Program-made: the position numbers and the translations under genes | Notes under the pieces: generated by a model | The model's input: the letters and a program-made list of their open reading frames with translations, nothing else | Told to the model about the DNA's origin: nothing | The model's database searches: none | Source of the DNA: Gammaproteobacteria bacterium | Lineage (GTDB): Bacteria > Pseudomonadota > Gammaproteobacteria > Steroidobacterales > Steroidobacteraceae | Direction of reading: 5' to 3' | NCBI GenBank assembly: GCA_005878095.1 | Contig: VBNH01000043.1 | Span: 1 to 64,000 of the forward strand | DNA length: 64,000 nucleotides | Shown here: positions 39,453 to 48,356 of the stretch, one piece after another | How positions within the stretch are numbered: position 1 is the stretch's first letter | Layout of the letters: each line of letters opens with the position of its first letter

Positions 39453-39519
39453 TTCAGCTCGTGAGCCACAGCCGCCGCGCATCCGCTCCCGCACCCGCAG
39501 GCCCGCTGCGGCGAGGCAC

Positions 39520-40734
39520 GTGAGTTCGCCGGCGCCGGCGCGCCGCGTCCTGTCTGGCATGCGGCCGACCGGGCGGCTGCACCTCGGCAACTATCACGGC
39601 GCGCTGCGCAACTGGGTGGAGCTGCAGTATCAGTACGAGTGCTTCTTCTTCGTGGCCGACTGGCACATGCTCACGACCGGCTACGACGAGACCGCGCACC
39701 TGCAGGAGCACGTGCACGACGTGCTCATCGACTGGCTGGCGGCCGGCCTCAATCCCGGGGTCGCGACGCTGTTCATCCAGTCGCACGTGCCCGAGCACGC
39801 GGAGCTGCACCTGCTGCTGTCGATGATCACTCCGCTCGGCTGGCTCGAGCGCGTACCCAGTTACAAGGATCAGCAGGAGCAGCTGAAGGAGAAGGATCTC
39901 GCGACTTACGGCTTCCTCGGCTACCCGCTGCTGCAGAGCGCCGACATCCTGGTGTACCGCGCCGCCTACGTGCCGGTGGGCGAGGACCAGGTGGCGCACG
40001 TGGAGCTCAGCCGCGAAACCGCGCGGCGCTTCAACCACCTCTACGGTCGTGAGCCGGACTTCGAGGCGAAGGCGGAGCGCGCCGTGAAAAGCCTCGGGGG
40101 ACGCAACACCACCGCCTACCGGCAACTGCGCCGCAAGTTCCAGGAGACCGGCGAACGGGAAGCGCTGCAGCGCGCCCAGGCGCTGGTGCAGAGCAACAAC
40201 CGCATCACGGTGGCCGATCGCGAGCGGCTGCTGGGGTTTCTCGAAGGCACCGGAGTGACGATCCTGCCCGAGCCGCAGGCGATGCTCACCGCGGCGCCGA
40301 AGGTCCCGGGGCTCGACGGGCGCAAGATGTCCAAGTCCTACGGCAACACCATCGGGCTGCGCGAGGAGCCCGATCAGGTCGTGCAGAAGCTGCGTGCCAT
40401 GAAGACCGATCCGGCACGCGTGCGGCGCACCGACCCGGGCGACCCGGAAAAGTGTCCGGTGTGGGACCTGCACAAGATCTACTCCGACGAGGCCACGCGC
40501 AAGTGGGTGAACGAGGGTTGCCGCAGCGCCGGCATCGGTTGCCTGGACTGCAAGCAGCCGCTGATCGACAAGATCGTGGAGGAGATCGGCGGCATGCGCC
40601 GGCGCGCCCAGGAGTTCGAGGACAACCCGGAGCTGGTGCGCGGCATCGTCGCCGAGGGCGCCGACAAGGCGCGCGAGGTCGCGCGCCAGACGCTCGACGA
40701 AGTGCGGCGCACCATGCATCTGCGCCCCGACTGA
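39520..40734 (+). CDS. trpS: Tryptophanyl-tRNA synthetase
   Basis: VLSGMRPTGRLHLGNYHGALRNW; KMSKSYGN; GTG start at 39520. Confidence 0.95.
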   Translation: MSSPAPARRVLSGMRPTGRLHLGNYHGALRNWVELQYQYECFFFVADWHMLTTGYDETAHLQEHVHDVLIDWLAAGLNPGVATLFIQSHVPEHAELHLLLSMITPLGWLERVPSYKDQQEQLKEKDLATYGFLGYPLLQSADILVYRAAYVPVGEDQVAHVELSRETARRFNHLYGREPDFEAKAERAVKSLGGRNTTAYRQLRRKFQETGEREALQRAQALVQSNNRITVADRERLLGFLEGTGVTILPEPQAMLTAAPKVPGLDGRKMSKSYGNTIGLREEPDQVVQKLRAMKTDPARVRRTDPGDPEKCPVWDLHKIYSDEATRKWVNEGCRSAGIGCLDCKQPLIDKIVEEIGGMRRRAQEFEDNPELVRGIVAEGADKAREVARQTLDEVRRTMHLRPD

Positions 40735-40756
40735 GGGCGCAGGTGCCGGAACACGC

Positions 40757-41737
40757 ATGAAGCACAAACCGCAACTGAAGATCGTGGTCACCAACGCGCC
40801 GCCGCCTGCCGCGGAGCCGCCGCCGCCTGCCGCGGAGCCGCCGCCGCAGCAGGTGGAGATGCCGTTCGCGGTCGTGAACGGGGAGCCGATCTCGCAGCTG
40901 CCGCGCGACCTGTACATTCCGCCGCAGGCCCTGGAGGTGTTTCTCGAGGCCTTCGAAGGCCCGCTCGATCTGCTGCTGTACCTCATCCGGCGGCAGAACC
41001 TGAACATTCTCGACATCCCGCTGGCGGAGATCACGCGCCAGTACATGCAGTACATCGAACTCATGCAGGGCCTGCAGCTGGAGCTGGCGGGAGAGTATCT
41101 GGTGATGGCGGCGACGCTGGCGGAGATCAAGTCGCGCATGCTGCTGCCGCGGCCCAGGCTCGATGAGGACGCCGAGGAGGACCCGCGCGCGGAGCTGGTG
41201 CGGCGGCTGCAGGAGTACGAGCGCTTCAAACGCGCTGCCGCCGGAATCGACGCGCTGCCGCGCCTGGAGCGCGACGTGTGGCCGACTGGAGCGGAGCTCA
41301 AGGAACGGCAGCTGCTGCACACGCTGCCGCAGATCGCGTTGCAGGAGATGCTGCTCGCCTTCAAGGATGTCGTGCTGCGTGCGCAGATGTTCGCCCACCA
41401 CCACATTCAGCGCGAGCGGTTGTCGGTGGGCGAGCGCATGAGCGAGATCCTGGCGCTGCTCGGTGAGCGCGCGGAGTTCGTGCCGTTCCAGCAGCTGTTC
41501 CGGCCCGAAGAAGGGCGCATGGGTGTCACCGTGACCTTCGCCGCGATTCTCGAGCTCATGCGCGAGGGGCTGATCGAGATCGTGCAGGCGCAGGCCTACG
41601 CGCCGCTGCACGTGCGCACCGCCGGCGCGGGCCGCATGCTGCGCGTGGTGAGCGACAAAACGGCAGCTGCGGCGCCCGCCCTCGAGAGCGCACCCGACAG
41701 CGCTCCGCCCGCACGCACCGATGAGGATCTCGCATGA
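40757..41737 (+). CDS. scpA: Segregation and condensation protein A
   Basis: LEVFLEAFEGPLDLLLYLIRRQNLNILDIPLAEITRQYMQYI. Confidence 0.95.
   Translation: MKHKPQLKIVVTNAPPPAAEPPPPAAEPPPQQVEMPFAVVNGEPISQLPRDLYIPPQALEVFLEAFEGPLDLLLYLIRRQNLNILDIPLAEITRQYMQYIELMQGLQLELAGEYLVMAATLAEIKSRMLLPRPRLDEDAEEDPRAELVRRLQEYERFKRAAAGIDALPRLERDVWPTGAELKERQLLHTLPQIALQEMLLAFKDVVLRAQMFAHHHIQRERLSVGERMSEILALLGERAEFVPFQQLFRPEEGRMGVTVTFAAILELMREGLIEIVQAQAYAPLHVRTAGAGRMLRVVSDKTAAAAPALESAPDSAPPARTDEDLA
40798..40849. repeat. 21-bp in-frame tandem repeat in scpA (PPPAAEP units)
   Basis: GCCGCCGCCTGCCGCGGAGCC at 40798 and 40819 plus a partial third copy. Confidence 0.9.
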
Positions 41738-42405
41738 GTGAGTCATACGTCAGGAACGTCATCGAGGCGGCGCTGCTGGCCGCGGGCACGCCGCTGCCGG
41801 TGGCGGAGCTCACACGGCTGTTCGAGGACAGCGCGCGCCCGAGCGCCCAGCAGGTGCGTGCGGCGCTCGCCGCCCTGGCGGCGGAGTACTCGGGGCGCGG
41901 CATCGAGCTGAAGGAGACGGCGAGCGGCTTTCGCATCCAGGTGCGGCGCGAGCTGGCGGCGGAGATCTCCCGGCTGTGGCCGGAGCGCACGGCGCGTTAC
42001 TCGCGGGCGCTGCTCGAGACCCTGGCGCTGATCGCCTACCGCCAGCCGATCACGCGCGCCGAGATCGAGGCGGTGCGCGGGGTGGCCGTCAACCCCAACA
42101 TCATCAGGACCGTGATCGAACGCAACTGGGTGCGCGTCGTCGGTCACCGCGACGTTCCCGGCCACCCGGAACTGCTGGGCACGACGCGCGAATTCCTCGA
42201 CTATTTCGGCTTGCAGAGCTTGGATGAGCTGCCGCCGCTCGCCGAGATCAAGGCCATGGGCGACTTCAAACCGGACCCGGCCGCGCCGGGCGGCGCGCCT
42301 GCCGAGAGCGCCGACGGCGACGACAGCCCCGAGGACGACGAGCTCTCCGCCGAGGGTGATGGCTCGCGCGAGCTGGTGGCCGGACCGCGCGATCTGGACG
42401 ATTGA
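41734..42405 (+). CDS. scpB: Segregation and condensation protein B
   Basis: VIEAALLAAGTPLPVAELTRLF...SRALLETLALIAYRQPITRAEIEAVRGVAVNPNIIRTVIERNWVRVVGHRDVPGHPELLGTTREFLDYFGL. Confidence 0.96.
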   Translation: MSESYVRNVIEAALLAAGTPLPVAELTRLFEDSARPSAQQVRAALAALAAEYSGRGIELKETASGFRIQVRRELAAEISRLWPERTARYSRALLETLALIAYRQPITRAEIEAVRGVAVNPNIIRTVIERNWVRVVGHRDVPGHPELLGTTREFLDYFGLQSLDELPPLAEIKAMGDFKPDPAAPGGAPAESADGDDSPEDDELSAEGDGSRELVAGPRDLDD

Positions 42406-43271
42406 TGGCGCGCGGCCCGGCGCGCAGCGGCGGCGGGCGTCGTGCCGGTCCTGGCTCGCGCGGCGCTGCGGCGCGGCCGCGAGCCCCGCTCGGGGGGGGC
42501 ACGAGCGCCGAGCGGCTGCAGAAGATGCTGGCCCGTGCCGGGCTCGCCTCACGGCGCGAGGCGGAGGCGTGGATCCGTGCCGGCCGCCTCACCGTCAACG
42601 GACAGGTGGCGGAGCTCGGCGCGCGGGTCGCTCCCCACGACCAAGTGCGTCTCGACGGGCGTCTGGTGCGCGCGCGCGCCGCCGAGGCGGGGGCGCGGGT
42701 ATTCCTGTGCCATCGCTCACCGGGCGAGCCCTTGAAGACGCCGGCATTGCCCGCGGCTGAGTCCGGGGCGCGAGCGCCGCGTGCCGCGCTGCTCGAGCGG
42801 CTGCCGCGCCGCGCCGGGCGGCGCTTCATCGCGGTGAGTCCCATGCCGCGCGCGGACGGGGGCCTCGAGCTCGTCAGCTCGGACGGAGAGCTGGCGATGC
42901 GGTTGCAGCGCGCGGTGCACGCGCTGCGGAGCGAATTCGGGGTGCGGGTGCGCGGCGAACTGAGCGCCGCGCAGCTCGAAGGCATTCGCGCCGGGGCACT
43001 CGACAGCGGCGCACGCCTCACGGTCGAGCGCTGCGAGGCGGCCGGCGGGGAGGCCGCCAACCGCTGGTACACGCTCGGCGTCCATGGCGCGAGCGGCAAG
43101 GAGGTGCGGCAGCTGTTCGAGCGTCAGGGTGCGCTCGTCAGCCGCGTGCTGCGTACACAGCTCGGAGCGGTGAGGCTCGAGCGTTCGCTGGCGCGTGGTC
43201 AGTTCCGCGCGCTCACTCGGGAGGAGCTGCGCGGGCTGCTGCCGGACTACCCGGCGAGCGGCGGGGGTTGA
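42402..43271 (+). CDS. RluB-family pseudouridine synthase homologue lacking the catalytic Asp motif
   Basis: S4 domain SAERLQKMLARAGLASRREAEAWIRAGRLTVNGQVAELG; SSDGELAMRLQ...ANRWYTLGVHGASGKEVRQLFERQGALVSRVLRTQLGAVRL; GRLD position reads SPMP. Confidence 0.85.
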   Translation: MMARGPARSGGGRRAGPGSRGAAARPRAPLGGGTSAERLQKMLARAGLASRREAEAWIRAGRLTVNGQVAELGARVAPHDQVRLDGRLVRARAAEAGARVFLCHRSPGEPLKTPALPAAESGARAPRAALLERLPRRAGRRFIAVSPMPRADGGLELVSSDGELAMRLQRAVHALRSEFGVRVRGELSAAQLEGIRAGALDSGARLTVERCEAAGGEAANRWYTLGVHGASGKEVRQLFERQGALVSRVLRTQLGAVRLERSLARGQFRALTREELRGLLPDYPASGGG

Positions 43272-44023
43272 GCGTCGAAGGATCCACCGCTGACGCCACG
43301 GCTCGCCGGACCCAACAGCGCGATGTATGGACCGGTGAGCGCTGCCGGCAAGGGCAGGGTCTCGATGGCCTCCGCCGGATAGGCCTGGCGGCGCATGGCG
43401 GTGCGCGCGCGCCCGGGGTTCAGTGTGTTCACGCGTACCCGGCTGATGCCTTCCAGCTCCGCCGACAGCACCTGCGACAGCCCTTCGAGGGCGAACTTGG
43501 ACACCGCATACGCGCCCCAGTAAGCGCGCCCATGGCGGCCCACGGTGCTGGCGGTGAATAGCACGGAGGCATCCGCGGATTTCTTCAGTGCCGGCAGCAA
43601 CACCTGCGTCAGCGCAAAGGCGGCGGTCACATTGACGTGCAGCACACGGCACCAGGTGGGCACGTCGTAGTGCTCGATGGGCGAGAGGGTGCCGAGGAGC
43701 GCCGCGTTGTGCAGCAGGCCATCGAGGCGCCCGTAGCGCTCGAGCACCGCATCGGCCACCCGGTCGTAGTCCGCGGCCAGCGCCCGCTCCAGGTCGAGCA
43801 CCGCGATGCTGGCCTCGGGCGCGCCGCTGGCGCCGATCTCGGCGTGCACCGCCTCGAGCTTGCGCTCGTTGCGGCCGATCAGAATGACCGTCGCCTGGTA
43901 CCGGGCGCAGGCGAGCGCGACCGCGCGGCCGATGCCATCGCTCGCGCCGGTGATGGCGATCACGCGGCCCGCCAGCTCGCCGGCGGCGGGGAGGTGCGTG
44001 CGGGGATCGAACGCGGCACTCAC
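43247..44023 (-). CDS. yciK: SDR family oxidoreductase, YciK-like
   Basis: ITGASDGIGRAVALACARYQATVILIGRNERKLEAV; YAVSKFALEGLSQVLSAEL; 25-bp convergent overlap with the rluB-like gene. Confidence 0.88.
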   Translation of the reverse strand: MSAAFDPRTHLPAAGELAGRVIAITGASDGIGRAVALACARYQATVILIGRNERKLEAVHAEIGASGAPEASIAVLDLERALAADYDRVADAVLERYGRLDGLLHNAALLGTLSPIEHYDVPTWCRVLHVNVTAAFALTQVLLPALKKSADASVLFTASTVGRHGRAYWGAYAVSKFALEGLSQVLSAELEGISRVRVNTLNPGRARTAMRRQAYPAEAIETLPLPAALTGPYIALLGPASRGVSGGSFDAQPPPLAG

Positions 44024-44038
44024 GCGACAACGCTCCCT

Positions 44039-44875
44039 TCAGTCCGCGCGCAGCGCGAAGCGGCCGGCATCGGCCCGACGCGCCGCGCGCCACGCGCGCC
44101 AGGCATCGAGGGGCGCGTGATGGTCGCCCGGGATGAGGGCGGCGGGCAAGGCGCGCTGCGCCCGCCGCGAGTGGCCGCAAGCGAGCGCTGCCCAGACCAG
44201 CAGGCCCCGCAGCGCAGCCTGCTCGGCAGGCGCCAGCGCGGCGACGCTCGCGGCCAGCGCGGCGCGCGCCTGCCGATGCCGCTCGCGCACCAGCGCGGCA
44301 AGGTCCGCCGGCCACGGCGGCTGCGCGAGAGTCTCCGGGGAGGCATGCGCGCGCGCGAGCTCATCGAGTGGCAGCCGCAGGCGGCCGGCGCACGCATCGC
44401 GCGCCAGAGCGTTGAGCATCTCGAGCTCGCGCAGCGCCCGGCCGAAGGCGCGGCAGCAGTCGGGGGCGATCCCGGGGAGCGCGAAGCGCATCAGCGGCTC
44501 GATGAGCGCCGCGCTCCAGCGCTCGCAATACGCCGTCAGCTCGCGACGGGTGTCGAAGGTGGCCGCCGCCAGATCCCACAGGGCCGTGTCGATGAGTCCG
44601 GTGAGTCCGGCGAGGGGCGCGAGACCGCCGGAGGCGAAGCCCGCGGTGAGCGCGCGGGTGAGCGGATGCGCCGGCCGCCCCTGCGCGCAGCGCTCGCACT
44701 CATCGCGCCACCAGCCGAGGCGTACGTGCGCGACCTGGTGGTCGAGCCCGGCGCTCAGGCTCGCGGCGATTTCGCTCTCGATGCCGCACAGTGCCGCCAG
44801 CAGCGGGCGCTGCGCCGCCGGGAGGTAGAGCGAGACCAGGACGCGTATCGGCGGCCGCTCAGGCCTTGCGGGCAT
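44039..44875 (-). CDS. Squalene/phytoene synthase family-like protein (atypical)
   Basis: VAHVRLGWWRDECERCAQGRPAHPLTRAL and GRALRELEMLNALARDACAGRLRLPLDELAR resemble this family, but the DxxxD motifs are degenerate. Confidence 0.6.
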   Translation of the reverse strand: MPARPERPPIRVLVSLYLPAAQRPLLAALCGIESEIAASLSAGLDHQVAHVRLGWWRDECERCAQGRPAHPLTRALTAGFASGGLAPLAGLTGLIDTALWDLAAATFDTRRELTAYCERWSAALIEPLMRFALPGIAPDCCRAFGRALRELEMLNALARDACAGRLRLPLDELARAHASPETLAQPPWPADLAALVRERHRQARAALAASVAALAPAEQAALRGLLVWAALACGHSRRAQRALPAALIPGDHHAPLDAWRAWRAARRADAGRFALRAD

Positions 44876-46229
44876 TGCTCGCGCCCGCGGTCCCGGCGGG
44901 CGGCTCGACCGCGGCGGGCCGCTCGGCCGCGGTGGGCGGCTCAGCCGCAGTGGGCGGCTCAGCCGCGGTGGGGGCTCCGGGGTTGCGCGCCAGCTGTCCG
45001 ATCGGCTCGAGCGGCGCGAGCGGCGCGTCTGCGGTCACGCCCAGCTCGCTGAAGCGTCGCGCCTGCGGCAGCACCTGGCGCTCGAGCGAGCCGACGGCCG
45101 CGTTGTAGGCTTCGACCGCGGTGGCGAGCCGCTGCCCCATGCGGCCGAGATGTCCGTTGAAGGTTCCGAGGCGCCGGTACAGCTCCTGGCCGAGGTCGCG
45201 GATCAGCGCCGCGTTGCGCGCCACGGCCGACTGCCGCCACCCGTAGGCCACGGCCTTGAGGAGCGCGATGAGGGTCGAGGGCGTGGCGATGATCACGCTC
45301 TGGCCGAGCGCGGTCTCGAGCAGCTCCGGCCGCTCCGCGAGCGCGGCGGAGAGAAACTGATCGCCGGGCAGGAACAGCACCGCAAACTCCGGGCTGCGCT
45401 CGAACTGGGTCCAGTAACTCTTGGAGGCAAGCTCGCGCACGCGCGTCTCGACCTGCTGGGCGTGTCGCCTGAGCGAGAGCTGGCGCTCCTCGTCCGTCGA
45501 GGCGTCGAGGGAGGCGAGATAGGCGTCGAGCGGCGTCTTGGCGTCGATAACCAGATCGCGCGCATCGGGCATGTGCACGACCAGATCCGGGCGCAGCGCG
45601 CCTTCCTCGCCAACCAGCTGCAGCTGCTCGGTGAAGTCGCAGTGCTCGCTGAGGCCGGCAAGCTCCACCAGGCGGCGCAGCGTGAGCTCGCCCCAGCGAC
45701 CGCGCACCTCCGGGCGGCGCAGCGCGGTGACCAGATTGCGCGTCTCGCGCTGCAGCTGCGCCTGGCCGCCGGCGAGCGTCTCGATCTGGGTGCGCAGGGT
45801 GGCGAAGGCGTCGCGGCGCTCGCGCTCGAGCGCCTGCACCTGCGCCTCGGTGCGCTCGAGCGCGGCGCGCAGCGGCTCCACCAGCTGCGCGATGGCCTGC
45901 TCGCGCTCCTTGAGTGCGCCCTGGGCGAGGACCTGGTCGCGCCCGAGGGCCTCGCGCGCGAGACGCAGGAACAGCTCGCTGTTGGTCCGCAGCGTCTCGC
46001 CGGCGAGCGAATCGAACGCGGCCCGCAGGCGCATTTCGGACTGCTCCAGGAGCTTCAGGCGGTCCGCGTCCTGCAGGGCGCTCGATTCCAGGCGCACCTG
46101 CGCGGCGGCCAGCTCGATGCGCAGCGTCTCGATGCGCCGCACGGCGCGCAGCTGCGTGAACAGCACGCCGAGCACCGCGCCGGTGGCGAGCGCGGCCCCG
46201 GCGACGATGAAAATGACCAGCGTGCTCAT
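44859..46229 (-). CDS. rmuC: RmuC family DNA recombination protein
   Basis: RPEVRGRWGELTLRRLVELAGLSEHCDFTEQ...RPDLVVHMPDARDLVIDAKTPLDAYLA...TPSTLIALLKAVAYGWRQ. Confidence 0.95.
   Translation of the reverse strand: MSTLVIFIVAGAALATGAVLGVLFTQLRAVRRIETLRIELAAAQVRLESSALQDADRLKLLEQSEMRLRAAFDSLAGETLRTNSELFLRLAREALGRDQVLAQGALKEREQAIAQLVEPLRAALERTEAQVQALERERRDAFATLRTQIETLAGGQAQLQRETRNLVTALRRPEVRGRWGELTLRRLVELAGLSEHCDFTEQLQLVGEEGALRPDLVVHMPDARDLVIDAKTPLDAYLASLDASTDEERQLSLRRHAQQVETRVRELASKSYWTQFERSPEFAVLFLPGDQFLSAALAERPELLETALGQSVIIATPSTLIALLKAVAYGWRQSAVARNAALIRDLGQELYRRLGTFNGHLGRMGQRLATAVEAYNAAVGSLERQVLPQARRFSELGVTADAPLAPLEPIGQLARNPGAPTAAEPPTAAEPPTAAERPAAVEPPAGTAGASNARKA
44916..44969. repeat. Three 18-bp in-frame repeats at rmuC 3' end (TAAEPP units)
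   Basis: GGGCCGCTCGGCCGCGGT / GGGCGGCTCAGCCGCAGT / GGGCGGCTCAGCCGCGGT. Confidence 0.9.
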
Positions 46230-46915
46230 CGCTGGAAATGCGCCAGGTAGTTCACGGCGACGTCGCGCGTGAGCGCCACGTGCCCGGTGAAGGGGTTGAG
46301 CTCGATGCCCGCGAGGGTCTCGAGGGTGAGCCCCGCGGCGCGCGCCCAGCGCGCCAGCTCCGAAGGCAGGATGAGCCGCTCATACTCGTGCGTGCCGCGC
46401 GGGATCAAATTGAGGAGGTATTCCGCGCCGACAATCGCCAGCAGGAAGGATCTGAGATTGCGGTTGATGGTCGAGACGAACAGCGCGCCGCCGGGCCGCA
46501 GCGCTCGCGCGAGGGTCGCCGTCATGGCGGCGGGCTGGGGAACGTGCTCGAGCATCTCCATGCAGGTGACCACATCGAAGGCGGCCGGTTCGGCCGCCGC
46601 CACCTCCTCCGCGGCGGCCAGGCGGTAATCCACCGCGAGCGCGGATTCGGCGGCGTGCAGGCGCGCGACCTCGATCATGCCGGGCGCGAGATCGATGGCG
46701 GTGACGCGCGCCCCGGCGCGCGCCAGTGCCTCGGCCAGCAGGCCCCCGCCGCAGCCCACGTCCAGTACACGCCTGCCCGCGAGCGCCGTGCGCTCCGCGA
46801 TGAACTGCGTGCGCAGCGGATTCAACAGGTGCAGGGGACGAAATTCCCCGTGGCTGTCCCAGAACGCCGACGCGCTGGCCTCGAACCTCGCCAGTTCTGC
46901 GCTATCGGCGTTCAC
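46226..46915 (-). CDS. ubiG: Ubiquinone biosynthesis O-methyltransferase
   Basis: EFRPLHLLNPLRTQFI; VLDVGCGGGLLAEALARAGARVTAIDLAPGMIEVA; INRNLRSFLLAIVGAEYLLNLIPRGTHEYERLI; GTG start 46915 overlapping the upstream stop. Confidence 0.95.
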   Translation of the reverse strand: MNADSAELARFEASASAFWDSHGEFRPLHLLNPLRTQFIAERTALAGRRVLDVGCGGGLLAEALARAGARVTAIDLAPGMIEVARLHAAESALAVDYRLAAAEEVAAAEPAAFDVVTCMEMLEHVPQPAAMTATLARALRPGGALFVSTINRNLRSFLLAIVGAEYLLNLIPRGTHEYERLILPSELARWARAAGLTLETLAGIELNPFTGHVALTRDVAVNYLAHFQR

Positions 46916-48303
46916 GCGGCCTCCATCCGTACGCGCTGTGCCCAGCGGGCGGGGAGAGCGGCCAGCTCCTCCTCGTCGAGCGCCACCAGGCGCGCACCGC
47001 TCACGGCGGGACGCCCTGCGGTCCACACATCGCTCACCTGGCTGCGCGTAACGCCAAAGGTAACGGCGTCCGCAATGGCCGCGGCCGGCTGGCCGCCGAG
47101 CGCGCCGAGATCGATGCACATGAGATCGGCGGCCTTGCCAGGCTCGATCGATCCGATCTGTGCCGAGAGTCCCAGCACCGTGGCGCCGCCGAGCGTCGCC
47201 ATGCGCAGCACCTCCCCGGCCGTGAGCCCGGAATGCAGCGCCGCAGCGCGCGCCTCCGCCAGCAGGTCGAGCGCGCCGGCGGCGACCGGGCTGTCGGTGC
47301 CGAGGCCAGTGCGGTTGCCCTCGAGCGCCGCTACCGGCGCGGGTGCCCCGAGGCGCAGATCCGCCTGCGGGCAGGCGATGAGGCTGGCGCCGTGGCGGGC
47401 CAGCAATTCCAGATCCGCGCCGTCGCAGCTACCGGCGCCGATCGCGCTGAATCCCGGGCGCAGCAGGCCGAGCGCGTGGAGCTGGCGCAGCGGCCGCTCA
47501 TAGCGCGGCGCGCGCGCGCTGTCCTGCACGCCGGCGCCGGCGAGCGCGCGGGCGGGGAGCGCCGCGCCGTCCGCGGATTGCGCTGCTTCCGCAAGCTCCG
47601 CCAGGTGCACGGCGATGCGGGCGTCGAGCTCATCCGCCACGCGCCGCACGCGCGTGAGCAGTGCCTCGCTCATGCCGTGCACCGGCAGCGGCGCGAAATA
47701 CAGGCTGATGCGTGAATCGGAAGCGTACTCGTCCCAGAGTCGCTCGGCCCTGGCGAGGTGCGCGGTCGCGCTCTCGGCCCAGGGCGTGGGATTGTCCGCG
47801 ACCGGCAGACCGATGGCCGCGCGCATGTGGGCCGCGGCGGCGGCGCGCGCGGCTTCCTCCGGAAACAGGCTCAGGTCCGCGAAGCAGGTGATCCCGGCAC
47901 GCAGCATCTCGGCCACCCCCAGGCGGGTGCCGTCGCGCACGAAATCCGCGCTCAGGCAGCGCTGCTCCACCGGAGCGAGGATCTCGCTCAGCCAGCGCGA
48001 GCGCGGGCCGCGCACCGGCAAGCCGCGCAGCAGCGTGTGACAGGCGCGCGTGTGGGCATTCACCAGGCCCGGCAGCAGCGCATGCCGCTCGCGTACCACG
48101 CGCTCGCGGCTCTCGAAGCGCTCGCGCAGCTGCGCCGTGGGACCGAAGGCCACGATGCGTCCGGCGGCCACCGCCACCGCGTGATCGGCGCGCGCGGTGT
48201 TGGCGGGCGCGATCGGCAGCAGCCAGCGGGCCTCGATCAGCAGGTCTGCGCGTTCTCTGATGGCTTCGCCCGGGGGCATCGTTTTCGCAGTATATCGGTG
48301 CAT
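46912..48303 (-). CDS. TRZ/ATZ (MtaD-like) amidohydrolase homologue with altered metal site
   Basis: LLPGLVNAHTRACHTLLRGLPVRGPRSRWLSEILAPVE...VHLAELAEAA...GLGTDSPVAAGALDLLAEARAAAL; immediately upstream of ubiG. Confidence 0.82.
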   Translation of the reverse strand: MHRYTAKTMPPGEAIRERADLLIEARWLLPIAPANTARADHAVAVAAGRIVAFGPTAQLRERFESRERVVRERHALLPGLVNAHTRACHTLLRGLPVRGPRSRWLSEILAPVEQRCLSADFVRDGTRLGVAEMLRAGITCFADLSLFPEEAARAAAAAHMRAAIGLPVADNPTPWAESATAHLARAERLWDEYASDSRISLYFAPLPVHGMSEALLTRVRRVADELDARIAVHLAELAEAAQSADGAALPARALAGAGVQDSARAPRYERPLRQLHALGLLRPGFSAIGAGSCDGADLELLARHGASLIACPQADLRLGAPAPVAALEGNRTGLGTDSPVAAGALDLLAEARAAALHSGLTAGEVLRMATLGGATVLGLSAQIGSIEPGKAADLMCIDLGALGGQPAAAIADAVTFGVTRSQVSDVWTAGRPAVSGARLVALDEEELAALPARWAQRVRMEAA

Positions 48304-48356
48304 GCCCGGGCTTAGAATGTGGGTCGCGTGGTTCCACGCAACGCAAGGAGCACACC

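Noticed and set aside
39448-39453. Perfect TATAAT before trpS as a promoter
   Set aside because: It overlaps the yciO stop codon (CTA TAA TTC) and has no convincing -35 at 16-18 bp; likely coincidental.
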